Assembly: GCA_032718475.1 (NCBI GenBank)
Contig: JAUCBJ010004622.1
Coordinates: 1-30,313, forward strand
Direction: 5' to 3'
Origin: Nemertoderma westbladi
Taxonomy: Eukaryota > Xenacoelomorpha > Nemertodermatida > Nemertodermatidae
Length of the DNA: 30,313 nucleotides
Shown here in pieces: positions 1-8,566 of this stretch. Position 1 is the first letter of the stretch; every line of letters starts with the position of its first letter. The notes under the pieces are model-generated. The model searched no databases, was not told the DNA's origin, and was given only the letters and a program-made list of their open reading frames with translations. The translations under genes were made by a program, and so were the position numbers.

Positions 1-300
1 ATATTAACATGCCACGAGTAGTAGAGGGGTTGTGGGCACCGGAAGCGCCACGTAGAAAATAGTAGTAGAGGGGTTGTGGGCACCGGAAGCGCCACGTAGA
101 AGGTGGTAGCAGAGAGTGGTTGTGGGCACTGCAAGCGCCACGTAGATGGAGGTAGTAAGCAGAGTGGTTGTGGGCACCGCAAGCGCCACGTAGACGGAAG
201 TAGTAGAGAGTGGTTGTGGGCACCGGAAGCGCCACGTAGATGGAGGTAGTAAGCAGAGTGGTTGTGGGCACCGAAAGCGCCATGTAGAAAGTAGTAAGCA
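1..300. repeat. Tandem repeat, about 45-bp unit, about 6 copies
   Basis: About six head-to-tail units share the core GTTGTGGGCACCGGAAGCG followed by CCACGTAGA, with linkers of 2 to 8 bases that vary in GTAGTA/AGCAGAG content. The array continues off the left edge. The small open frames on the minus strand here only translate the repeat and are not taken as genes. It may be the 3' untranslated repeat region of an LTR element whose LTR follows, but that link is inferred from position only. Confidence 0.85.
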
Positions 301-690
301 GAGAGTTCTTAGTTAGAGGGTTTTTAGCTAGAGCTAGTAGAGTTAGAGTTAGTAGAGAGTTGGAGAGTTCTAGTAGAGTTGGAGAGTTCTAGTAGAGTTA
401 GGAGTTAATTAGAGTTAGAGAAGCTAGGAGCTAATGTGTAGTAAGAGAGTTAGATAGTAGGTAGTTAGTAAGCTAGAGAGTTAGAAGGTAGTAAGTAGTT
501 AGTAAGTTAGAGAGTTAGATAGTATGATAGCACAGGGGTAGCATTAGAGATTAGGGCCTTAGGGAGTGGTAGAGAGTAAAGAGGAGTATGGAGAGGAGCT
601 GCTGGCGAGAGAGAGGGCAGGCGAGTGCGATTCAGGTGTGGGGAGAGAGTAAGAGTGGAGAAGTTAGAGCGGAGTTAGAGTGGTGAGAGT
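301..690. repeat. Degenerate purine-rich low-complexity tract (GTTAGAG/TAGTAG words)
   Basis: This stretch is made almost entirely of shuffled words such as GTTAGAGAG, GTAGTTAGTAAG and TTCTAGTAGAGTTGGAGAG, with two exact neighbouring copies of the last word near 360-400. One strand is strongly purine-biased. No coding frame is supported. It grades from the tandem array on its left into unique sequence near 690. Confidence 0.7.
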
Positions 691-924
691 GTTGGGGAAA
701 CAAAAATTGTGTGAGAGTCCACAATCGGCCCGACACGAGACGTCAGACTGGGTAGCGTTATCATACCCATAGGGAGCGGCCTGGAAAGCCGACTCCAAGA
801 AAATAACTCCACCCCACACCCGAAAATAGATCGAGTTCCAGCGGAATTGAAGCACACTAGAGGTTGATGCTATCTTCTCACCGGGTAGATAGCATGGGGG
901 GAGTGTTAGTGAATCAATTCCACT

Positions 925-1415
925 AACCACCCCACAAAGTTGGGCCAGCGAGACCCTTAAGCAATATTGGGAGCACGAGGTTGATTACAAATCAACCTCG
1001 TGTCACCCCAATAAAAGGGGCGACAAACCCCAAAGGAACACACACAGTGGGGGTCAGAGGTTACATATCCGGGAGGGAGAGAGTGACAGCAGCGGGGGGA
1101 GGCACTCCCAGAGAGATGGGAGGGTGATAAGTGAGTTATTAGCCAATGGGGGGAAGGCATCCACTGAGTAATGTAATACGGCCAACTAGTGCAATATATA
1201 TTACCAGTCACTGTGTCACTTTATTCACTTAGTTAGTCAGCTCAGTTAGGGCAGGACGGTAACTTCTATTACCGTTCGCTGCCGCCATCATTCACTTATA
1301 CAGTAGCATATTAATTCAATACTGCAATAACTGTGTCTGTGCTTATCCTATTATATTTATACTGGTACAGTGTCAACAATATCAGAACTCTTAATCCGAC
1401 AATAAACCCTTTTCA
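925..1415 (+). mobile_element. Possible 3' portion of an LTR (unassigned)
   Basis: The segment has LTR-like properties: two consecutive hairpins, the second carrying AATAAA in its loop (1010-1015), another AATAAA near 1402, and a CACTCACA end near 1421 directly before a GC-rich block. No matching second LTR exists in the window and no TG start could be fixed, so this is a suggestion. From 690 to 925 nothing else is recognisable. Confidence 0.3.
974..1020 (+). promoter_or_regulatory. Tandem hairpins with a polyA signal in the second loop
   Basis: A perfect hairpin with 13-bp arms (974-986 and 990-1002) and a 3-nt loop is followed after 3 nt by a second small hairpin, CCCC (1006-1009) pairing with GGGG (1017-1020), whose 7-nt loop is AATAAAA. 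This arrangement recalls the R-region stem-loops of retroelements, where the polyadenylation signal sits in a hairpin loop. The pairing is read directly; the function is inferred. Confidence 0.5.
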
Positions 1416-1416
1416 C

Positions 1417-1869
1417 TCACACGGCGGGGACGCGTAAATAAAAGAACCGGATAAATCGGGATCTTCGGATCCCGTCACAAAACTGAATAATGTCACTAAG
1501 TGATAAGAACTTTCTAACTGTATCATTATTAGTAGTGATCTCCATTGATAGGAATCCTTTGCTAGCTTTCTTCATGAAATTATGAAATTTGAAAGTTATT
1601 TCCATTTCCTTTTCACGCTGTCTCGTTTTTTCTCCAGATTCACATATGGGATTAAAACACATTTTAGCCTCTTCGTAAGGAACTTCTACAAAAGTCAATG
1701 CTTTATAACTCTCTTGAGGACACTCTCTCATAATATCATAAACACCAAAGATGTTAAGGCCTTCTTTAAAATTATATAACTCTTTGCCAACGGAACTAAC
1801 AACAATATGGCAACATAATAAACTCAATAAACTATCCTTTTCGTCTATGCTTAAGCAACTCTTTACCAC
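1417..1869 (-). pseudogene. HECT-domain / G2E3-like E3 ligase fragment
   Basis: A 150-codon minus-strand frame resembles the N-terminal part of the HECT-like domain in the invertebrate 'G2/M phase-specific E3 ubiquitin ligase-like' family. The recognisable order is a FKEGLNIFGVYDIM block, a 'CESGEKTRQREKEME' block, then 'SLSDIIQFCDGI', in the family's usual spacing. The C-terminal lobe with the catalytic cysteine is absent: after about residue 135 the frame reads non-homologous sequence and stops. The Met at 1869 is probably not a true start, because family-like sequence seems to continue upstream in another frame or exon. It is either an internal exon of a gene split by introns or a dead fragment. 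The fragment assignment is moderately sure; activity as a ligase is unlikely from this piece alone. Confidence 0.5.
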
Positions 1870-2174
1870 CCCATATCAAAACGCTCCGTGAACGCCCCCA
1901 TGCATTCTTGAAATGTACTCTCATCGATTCATTGTTTAACTGAAATTCGTTTCTTGCGAGATTCTTCGTCAGGGGGGACTTCTTCCAGGGCGGTTTTAAA
2001 TGGAATATCTCATACTGCACATGCCAGAGAATGGGTGGGGAAATGTGGCCCTGCGGAGCCATTAATAAGACCCAAAGCTACAATTTTACATAAGTTTTTG
2101 AAATTGATTAATAATTCCAAATTGTGAGGGAAGGTAAAATGTGGATACTGTATTTGTAGCTCTCAATGGAATCG

Positions 2175-2597
2175 TTATTGGCATCGACTAAAGTGAAATC
2201 GTAGTGGTACCATAATCATAAGCGTAGTTGAAGCACCAAGGGGTTTTTTAATTACCACAGCGCCCCTATCTGTGTCGACTAAACATTTGGACAGAATGGC
2301 TTTTTCTTTTAGCTTTGGGCGCCCCCGCTGTAAGGAACGCAACCTTGATCTTCCTGTACCTTTTGCTTTAGATGAATACATAGGCCTAGAGACAGACTCG
2401 TCACAACTCATAAAATTCGAAACTACAGTGTTTTCTGAGGAACCTGAAGGAACCTTTTCTAAGGAACCTGGAGACGTAGGACTAGGAATACTTGTCCCAC
2501 CATGGGTTCGTCTTTCTGTATCGGAAATAAAATTGTCATAAGCATACATGCCATAAGGCATTATAAAGCCGTCGTCGCTCATTATCCATGACGCCAC
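2175..2597 (-). CDS. Open frame of unknown function, possible upstream exon of the HECT-like gene
   Basis: A 140-codon minus-strand frame has a serine/proline-rich, probably disordered middle (SIPSPTSPGSLEKVPSGSS) and a basic 'RGRPKLKEKA' stretch resembling an AT-hook-like segment. No domain is recognised. A GT donor-like site (GTGGTAATT read on the minus strand, near 2255) would end an exon after '..DRGAV'. It lies on the same strand and upstream of the HECT-like fragment, so it could be an exon of the same gene. It may equally be a chance frame. Bases 2600-3010 show no further gene, only a short palindromic GTAC-rich stretch near 2675-2700. Confidence 0.25.
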   Translation of the reverse strand: MASWIMSDDGFIMPYGMYAYDNFISDTERRTHGGTSIPSPTSPGSLEKVPSGSSENTVVSNFMSCDESVSRPMYSSKAKGTGRSRLRSLQRGRPKLKEKAILSKCLVDTDRGAVVIKKPLGASTTLMIMVPLRFHFSRCQ

Positions 2598-3027
2598 CCA
2601 ATACTACTGTACAATTACATAGGCACTATTGCTATTGATTATACAGTATATATGTACCGATACTGCACTTAAAGTACATATACTGTACGTACAGTATGTA
2701 GTCTACTACTTTGCTTTACTGCGTTGCACTAAACACACCCTCATCCACAGTGCAATTAGCATCAGTGAAATACTCTTTTGCTTTTGCCTGTAGTTGGTGT
2801 CGAGGTTTGTATAAATTTATAGGCCAAATGTTGCCTTTCTTCCCTTCCATACACACATACCAACCGTACCGGTACCTACCTACAGATAATATTATAATAC
2901 AACACAGACTAAAGGAAAGACTGAAAGTGAAAATCTTTCGATAGGCTTTCTGTATTCACTTCAACATGCCAGAAGAAATCTGGATATTCAAATTATAATT
3001 AAACATTATAAAACATAATTTTTTCTT

Positions 3028-3390
3028 AGCAAAACATGAATTTTTTTAGCAAAGCATAAATTTTTTTTTAGCAAAACATTATTTTTTTTAGCAAAACATT
3101 AGTTTTTTTTTAGCAAAACATTAATTTTTTTAGCATAATATAAATTTTTTTTAGCAAAACATTATTTTTTTTGCAAAATATTAATTTTTTTTAGCAAAAG
3201 ATTATTTTTTTTTAGCAAAATATTAATTTTTTTTAGCAAAACATTATTTTTTTTAGCAAAACATTAATTTTTTTTAGCAAAACATTTATTTTTTTTTTAG
3301 CAAAACATTACTTTTTTTTAGCAAAATATTAAGTTTTTTTAGCAAGAGAGAATCATTAATTTTTTTTAGCAAAACATTAATATTTTTTTT
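3028..3390 (+). repeat. Tandem array, 20-23 bp unit, about 17 copies
   Basis: About 17 consecutive units of the form AGCAAAACATTA followed by a T run of 7 to 10 bases. Variation is mostly T-run length plus single changes (AGCATAATATAAA, AGCAAGAGAGAATCATTA). It is a satellite-like simple array with strong strand asymmetry (T-rich on +). No coding is present. Confidence 0.9.
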
Positions 3391-3446
3391 TAAAAAAATT
3401 CGGGGTTCAACTTTGTGTTCGGGGTTCAATCAGCGCTGTGGAATAG

Positions 3447-3647
3447 AGTTATTCTCGCCGAGGTAAAGGGAGTAGATCAAAGAGTCGTCGAGGTAAAGGG
3501 AGTAGATCAAGGAGTCGTGGAGGAAAGGGGAAGAAGAAAGGAAAGAGAGGAAGATCGAAGGGGTGTGGGAAGAAAGGAGCGGGAAAGTCGATATCGAATC
3601 AATTCGATGTTACAGCTGCATGGAAGAAGTTGATTAGAGGAAAATAA
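3447..3647 (+). CDS. Short very basic open frame (possible exon of a protamine- or SR-like protein)
   Basis: The frame from 3447 to the TAA at 3645-3647 encodes about 66 residues: an N-terminal run dominated by R, K, G and S with two copies of 'RRGKGSRS', then a change of composition ending in 'ISNQFDVTAAWKKLIRGK'. The frame is closed upstream by TAG at 3444 and has no ATG, so it would have to be a terminal exon; a weak CAG acceptor sits at 3430-3432. AATAAA overlaps the stop (3643-3648). The composition is like sperm basic nuclear proteins or RS-type proteins, but no family is recognised. The repeated 24-bp DNA unit could make the basic run a low-complexity artefact. Confidence 0.3.
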   Translation, partial: SYSRRGKGSRSKSRRGKGSRSRSRGGKGKKKGKRGRSKGCGKKGAGKSISNQFDVTAAWKKLIRGK

Positions 3648-3659
3648 ACAGTTGGAATG

Positions 3660-4080
3660 TCATTACAGTACTTTAGGTTAATATGATTGTTTATCTTGTC
3701 TGTAAATTCAATTATAATTTTTAAGAATATATTACTTCGGTTCGGATAATTTAGTGGTATTTAGTATTTTTTTACAAACTTAAATAGCTTTTTTAAACGT
3801 TTTAAAAAAAATGCAATAATTGGCCGCAACTCACCACCGTAGTTTACGCATAGTCAGAGTTTGTATACGCGTGGGTGCCCTGATCACTCTACCCAAACGG
3901 GTTTGGGGTGTCGGAGAGGGTTGTGGTGGGGCGGGTGTGGGGTGGGGTACAGCGGCTGGAGAGGCAGCGCCCTGGGCATAGCTAGGCATGCAGCGACTTC
4001 TGACAATGAGCTGGGTGGCTGGGCACGGGGAGTGGTAGTCTTGCTACATTCTGGCGTGGTGCAGTCGTTGGCGTCTGTGG
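3660..4080. other. Intergenic, no gene seen
   Basis: AT-rich sequence to about 3840, then a G-rich, T/G-biased block. The open frame there translates G-rich low complexity and has no recognisable domain. Confidence 0.6.
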
Positions 4081-4089
4081 AGAGCGGCT

Positions 4090-4113
4090 GGGGGGGGGGG
4101 GGGGGGGGGGGGG
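4090..4113 (+). repeat. Poly-G run (24)
   Basis: An uninterrupted run of 24 G. Runs of this length are error-prone in sequencing, so the length is approximate. It lies 3' of the Gypsy integrase relic on the opposite strand. Confidence 0.95.
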
Positions 4114-4119
4114 CTCTGA

Positions 4120-4380
4120 ATTAACGCAGTGTCTCGCACGAGGCAGTACTCTGCCGCAACACGCGGCTGCTTTGTTGTCGCACGGTTTGGATCTTTGTAG
4201 TCGTGGTTTGGGAGGGCCACTAGTTACGGTACCTTGGCCGGTCCAGCGCTTGGTAGTGGCGTCCTGGATGGCCACTGGTTGACCAATGGAGAGCCCCTGC
4301 AATGGCCTAGTATGGCTATCGTAAGTTGAGCGCAGGGCTTGTTGGTGGGAAACCGCAATTTCATCCAGTGTTTTATTCCA
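4120..4380 (-). pseudogene. Gypsy-type integrase C-terminal relic
   Basis: On the minus strand, from about 4380 downward, the translation carries the tail signature of Gypsy/K02A2.6-like pol polyproteins: a helical stretch ending 'YDSHTRPLQGLSIGQPV', then 'AIQDATTKRWTGQGTV'. This corresponds to the GPF/GPY-like small barrel after the integrase core ('G..V.iQd....W...G.v'). Downstream the frame loses similarity, consistent with frameshifts. No protease, RT, RNase H or integrase core lies nearby, so this is an orphan remnant of roughly 60 to 80 codons. It is bounded on both sides by poly-G runs (poly-C on the coding strand). Confidence 0.55.
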
Positions 4381-4383
4381 GGC

Positions 4384-4404
4384 GGGGGGGGGGGGGGGGG
4401 GGGG
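4384..4404 (+). repeat. Poly-G run (21)
   Basis: An uninterrupted run of 21 G, at the 5' edge (minus-strand sense) of the integrase relic. Its length should be treated as approximate. Confidence 0.95.
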
Positions 4405-4669
4405 TTAATATGGCCCCCGGTGGTTTTTTGGTTATAACGCAGAAACAAACGCAGTGGGAAATTTGAAAATTGATGACTTTTCCTAAAAATTAGTAGGGAA
4501 TCTGAAATTTGATGATTTTTCCTAAAAATCTAAAATTTCAAAAATATTATGAAGTTTTCAAGTTATAGCACCATTTTTTAACCCTACTTTTTGCACTTTT
4601 TTTGAGACGTTTTTTAAAATTACATTTCATGAAATATGATTTGTAACATCTCTATTTTTGATTTACACC

Positions 4670-5060
4670 GGTTTTTTGGTGTTTACAATTAGATGGAATT
4701 CATATAAATAAATTTAGAAATTTCAAACTTGTTTTTTTTTCGGCGGGTGCCAATTTTGGTACCAGCACCAAATTTTGAAATATGTTAATTTTGTCAATTG
4801 ATTGATTGGACCTGTTTTTTGCGCAATAGGGGTTTTTTGGGATTCTGGTTTCGATGGAATATATACGAGTTGCACAAGGCTTATCAAATTTGTAATTTTC
4901 GGCGCTTTGTGAAAAATTTGGTGCCAGCACGAAATTTTGAAAATCCATTCAATAGTTAAATTGCTTGTGACAACTTATTTCTCGTGTTTTAAAGGTTTAT
5001 GGCGGTTCTGAATTCAATGGAATAAATAAATATCTAACTAGAAATGTCATCTCATTTCGA
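4670..5060. repeat. Degenerate tandem repeat, about 161-bp period
   Basis: Landmarks recur at a constant distance: GGTTTTTTGG at 4670 and 4831 with a weaker copy near 4993; 'GATGGAAT' or 'CAATGGAAT' 23 to 30 nt later; and 'GGTACCAGCACCAAATTTTGAAA' versus 'GGTGCCAGCACGAAATTTTGAAA' at about 4757 and 4919. That gives two full units and a partial third. Before it, 4440-4560 holds a short direct duplication of a 'GAAATTTGATGATTTTTCCT'-like word. No gene is seen between 4405 and 5090. Confidence 0.7.
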
Positions 5061-5097
5061 TTGTATAAATTATTAAGTAATTTAAACAGGACTTAGG

Positions 5098-5496
5098 ATG
5101 ATCCAACTCTTTAGCAAATGGAGCGGAAAAAATGAATTCGCCACCAGCGGATCCGCTGGTGGCGAATTCATTTTTTCCGCTCCATTTGCTATACATCTCG
5201 ATTCTTTTAAATCTCAGGATTTACTTGCAACCTCTGGGAACCGTAGGCCTAACCCTACTGGTAGGCCTGCATCGGTGTTGCCGGGTGTAAATCCCAATTT
5301 AGATCTCCTCGAAGCTTTAAACTCGGAAAATTTCTACGAGGAGAAATGTACCGGTAGGCCTATGAATAACGAAGCCAGTATTTATATTGTTGGTGTTACT
5401 GCTACCGGTAATAGTAGTGCTGACTATGATAGACTTGGAAGTATTGCTGGTAATTCCCCTGAACAGGAACAATGTTTCCCGCATTCAGAGGCATAG
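5098..5496 (+). CDS. Open frame of unknown function, containing a palindrome
   Basis: A 132-codon frame starting ATG at 5098. Residues about 6 to 31 are encoded by the perfect palindrome at 5113-5190 and so carry no independent evidence of coding. The rest ('NLDLLEALNSENFYEEKC', 'GVTATGNSSADYDRLGS') looks compositionally protein-like but matches no family I know. Four TAGGCCT motifs fall inside it. It ends just where the LINE-derived frame begins, so it may be the remnant of a gene or element into which the LINE inserted. Confidence 0.25.
   Translation: MIQLFSKWSGKNEFATSGSAGGEFIFSAPFAIHLDSFKSQDLLATSGNRRPNPTGRPASVLPGVNPNLDLLEALNSENFYEEKCTGRPMNNEASIYIVGVTATGNSSADYDRLGSIAGNSPEQEQCFPHSEA
5113..5190. 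repeat. Perfect 78-bp palindrome without spacer
   Basis: Bases 5113-5151 are the exact reverse complement of 5152-5190, centred on GGATCC, with a GAATTC in each arm. There is no spacer and no mismatch. Such a structure is unstable in cells and in cloning hosts, so perfect retention suggests a recent origin or an assembly/library artefact. Confidence 0.95.
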
Positions 5497-5549
5497 CGAA
5501 CCCTTCTGGCGCCCGGGGGAATGAAGCTGAGATAGCTTTTCCTGCCATT

Positions 5550-5895
5550 AATTTGACTTCCAGTCAGTACCTTGGATCATGGATAGAGAGTAGCAAAAAG
5601 GACATAGAAGTTAGGAAAGCAAAGGCTTGGGTAGCTCTATCAAAAATGGATACCATTTGGAAATCAGATCTCTCCAGGCACCTGAAGACTAAGTTCTTTC
5701 GAGCCACAGTGGAAAGTGTATTTTTATACGGGGGTGAGACCTGGACACTGACTGAATCACTTGAACATCGAATTTATGGTTGCTACACAAGACTACTAAG
5801 GGCAGCCCTAAACATCAGCTGGAGACAACACATGACAAACTCCGAGCTTTATGGTACAGTACCGCCTGTATCAACCACCCTCTGTGAACGCAGAT
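5550..5895 (+). pseudogene. LINE reverse-transcriptase C-terminal region, 5' piece (interrupted)
   Basis: The frame reads the region after the RT core of an APE-type non-LTR retrotransposon: 'YLGSWIESSKKDIEVRKAKA', 'FFRATVESVFLYGGETWTLT', then 'RLLRAALNISWRQHMTN' and 'ELYG'. These are hallmark blocks of that LINE group. The upstream RT core (FADD-type box) is absent, so the copy is 5' truncated near 5550. The frame is cut in the codons for 'CERRL' by the LTR retrotransposon, and the remaining tail resumes at 17426. Confidence 0.85.
5891..5895. repeat. Target site duplication CAGAT (left)
   Basis: CAGAT immediately precedes the TG of the 5' LTR; the same five bases immediately follow the CA of the 3' LTR at 17426-17430. 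Removing one copy and the element restores the LINE reading frame across the site, which supports the exact boundary. Confidence 0.95.
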
Positions 5896-7083
5896 TGTAA
5901 AGGCTTTTGCTGAATTAGCTGGTTATTTTTCCCGCAAAGTACTCTGTAGGTGTTTTAGCGGACATAAAAAGCCGTTTCCTTACTGTACCGGTGTTTTAGT
6001 GGACATAAAAAGCCATTTCTTCTGTATGTGTACTTTAGCGGACATAACTAGCGATTTTATGTCGCAATACGCCAAAATACTCTTGATACAGTGTAAGTTC
6101 AGATGACAACATCTATCAGCTGATATGTCCACGTGTAACTTTTTCTTTGTTCTTTGTTCGGTCGACCAATCAGAGCGATTTTCATTTTATTTGTACAGAA
6201 ACCTCCGGGAAATCGCGCAATGCATTATGGTTTATGTTTACCTTTTTTCCTGATGCCAGAACATCGGCTGTGGAATTATTCTGTGTTTCAGACTTTAGCA
6301 AAACATTAGAATGGCTTTGATCATAGAAACGTATAACTGTTATCAAACCACAAAGCAGACTCATAGCAAACCAACTCAGTACATATGCATTATGCTTTCA
6401 CCGCATTGTTTTACTGCTTTTACTGTCGGTTATTAATTGTATCAGTTGATTGAATATTGTTATATTTGGAGAATATCGATAAATAATCAGAAAACCCCAA
6501 ACTTCTTGATATACTGAAGGTTAGAGAGACCGGTTACATATAGCAATTGCGACTTACATTATAGTGGTTTTGGAGTGAATTGAATGCTATTTCATAGGCC
6601 CTACATGTGTCGGTTGCTGTTCTCCTTATATATGATTAAAATTAGTGAAGGTCGGCAGATCGGTATGCAGCATTGTGCGGTAGTGTGCATGAATGTGATA
6701 AGATAACAAATCATCTCCTAAAGAATGCGCTTTATACGTGAATCATTAGCCATCCCGTTGTGTTTAGTGTAAGTCATAACTCTGTTTACATACTTAGAGC
6801 GCCACGTCCTAAAGGAACTGTTGATATTTCCCGAAAGTGAATAATATTTGTCAGAGATTATATATTAACGATCAATCGAATAATACAGTAGGCCTACACC
6901 GCAATAAGGTCAGAGCATCCAAATCCAGTCTCCCGGGTAAATCCAGTGGGTGAATGGTTGCGCATAGGCTGGCTTCGGCTAATGTAGTGTATCAAATACT
7001 TGTCATAGGCTAAAGTCGATTTATAACCTAGAAGACACCTAAATTTGGCAGGTTAAACTCCTAAAGGTCTAAAAGCGCGAACA
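5896..7083 (+). repeat. 5' LTR (1188 bp)
   Basis: It begins TGTAAAGGCTTTTGC and ends GCGCGAACA. Bases about 6277-7083 match 16628-17425 with roughly a dozen substitutions and a few indels. Bases 5896-6276 match the 3' LTR only loosely, with many substitutions and gaps. Three U3 repeats of the word TTTTAGCGGACATAA occur near 5953, 5994 and 6030. A TATATATG stretch sits near 6627. A short direct repeat (7077-7123 and 7147-7193) straddles the LTR end and the leader. Confidence 0.93.
6151..6177 (+). promoter_or_regulatory. Conserved CCAAT block in U3 (5' LTR)
   Basis: GTTCGGTCGACCAATCAGAG is identical in the two LTRs (CCAAT at 6166-6170 and 16405-16409), although the surrounding first 380 bp are strongly diverged. 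A CCAAT core in a retroelement U3 is the usual binding context for NF-Y-type factors. The conservation is seen directly; the promoter role is inferred. Confidence 0.5.
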
Positions 7084-8566
7084 ATAACAGTTATACCTTC
7101 TGATTGCAGTGTAGGCAATAAATACTGTTTACTATTGTTCTGGTAAGAACAATAACAGCTATTGCTTCTTTATTGCAACGTAGGCAATAAAGCTGAAGTA
7201 CCGGTCGAACGGTAACCAGTAGGCCTAACTATCTAACCACCCGAACCGGTACTTACAGCAGTACAGGTACATCAGTATTATTCGATTTTGATAATTATAT
7301 ACCGGTAGGTCTTGATATTTAATCAGGGACTGCAGCCCTGGTTTTTTATTGGGATTTTACTTATTTCTGTCAGTTATATTTATATGTAAGTTTATATTGA
7401 GCAGAAGACATGTAAGCCTGCCCAGATTGTATAAATAATTTGTAGGCTGGACTGTTGTCTGACTGTTGTTAAGTCTGAAGAGATTGCAGTGTGTGTAGAG
7501 TGTATGTCGGATAAAGTACTAGTTAGGAACGTGGGGGCTTCCAGTGCTGTAAGGTAAATCCCCCCCCCCCCCCCCCGAAAGAATAAGTCGTACTACTCGG
7601 TTAGAACGCATACTAACTAACCATTTCGGAGTCTGCATGTGCTGTGGTTTATTTAGGCTTGATAGTAGTCTGCCAGCGTTTGGTCTGTATTTGTTTGTGT
7701 AGTCTGTACGGGTAGCGTAATATTTATTATTCAGAGTTTATGCGATTATTCGCAACATACATACCCCCAAGTTTATTCCTACAGTAATTGTGCTTGTTAT
7801 ACATACCGTTATAGTTAAATTAACCCCGGTACTACATCAGGGCTGTTTGGCGTAGGTAAAGACTGGTGATTTTGTGCTCTAGTCACTCTGGCAGATACCG
7901 TGGTTCTTTTAGCTGTACAAGTATTTTTAACTGCTGGTTATTTGTTGTATAAGTACTTGTACCTAATTTAGGGTTTAGTGTACAGTGCTTTCCGAAGGTA
8001 ATTAGTGTGTAGGCAGTATATTTGTGTTGTAAAGTGGTTAATAGGCACGTTGGCTCTGGTAGGCCGCGGTAATTAACTTCTAGGTAGGAACACTCCGTGT
8101 ACATAACGTAGTACTTATAGCGCTACGGCTATAAGTCGTCAGACGGTGGTATCTTCCTATCTGGACAACGCAATATATTTACTACTGCTTTATTATTTTC
8201 AAATACCGTAGTATCCTGTCCGTTTGTAATAACCAGAAATTCTAACCCCTTGTTAGGCTGGTTTGTAGACTTCTTGTAAAATTACCCCTAAAATTCATAC
8301 GTGTAATTTTTGTGTTTATTTAGAGATTGTAATCTCACCCCGCAATTGTATATAATTTGTAGTAATAAGTAACTTAGGCAAGTATAATTATTTGTTTTAG
8401 TGTCCAAAACAATAAGTAGCACTTCACTGAGAGCGTACAGCTTCTGTGTAGTGACTCCTTCCCAGAAATAATAACATTTATTTCAAACATTGACAAAAAC
8501 CCATTATACGGGTATATATATATTATAAATCAACTCAAACCGATTTATCCGATCAGACTAATCTTA
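7084..8566 (+). other. Retrotransposon 5' leader, no gene
   Basis: This is 1.48 kb of AT-rich untranslated sequence between the 5' LTR and gag. It holds a direct repeat beginning GAACAATAACAG (7077 and 7147), a run of 17 C (7560-7576), and several TAGGCCTA words. No TGG-beginning primer binding site lies directly after the LTR; the nearest TGG is near 7140 inside the direct repeat, so the priming tRNA cannot be named. Confidence 0.7.
7560..7576 (+). repeat. Poly-C run (17)
   Basis: An uninterrupted C run in the leader of the LTR element. The length is approximate for the usual homopolymer reasons. Confidence 0.95.

Noticed and set aside
4-189. 61-codon minus-strand frame
   Set aside because: It translates the 45-bp tandem repeat; the peptide repeat mirrors the DNA unit.
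3861-4124. 87-codon plus-strand frame ending in poly-glycine
   Set aside because: Generated by the G-rich tract and poly-G run; the opposite strand carries a recognisable integrase tail.
5140-5164. Synthetic linker or vector because of the EcoRI-BamHI-EcoRI layout
   Set aside because: The symmetric arms extend well beyond the restriction sites into ordinary sequence, and no vector sequence is seen. An artefact remains possible and is noted as a check.
7084-7100. tRNA primer binding site directly after the 5' LTR
   Set aside because: No TGG start and no tRNA 3'-end-like sequence there. The LTR end is fixed by the target duplication, so moving the boundary is not justified.
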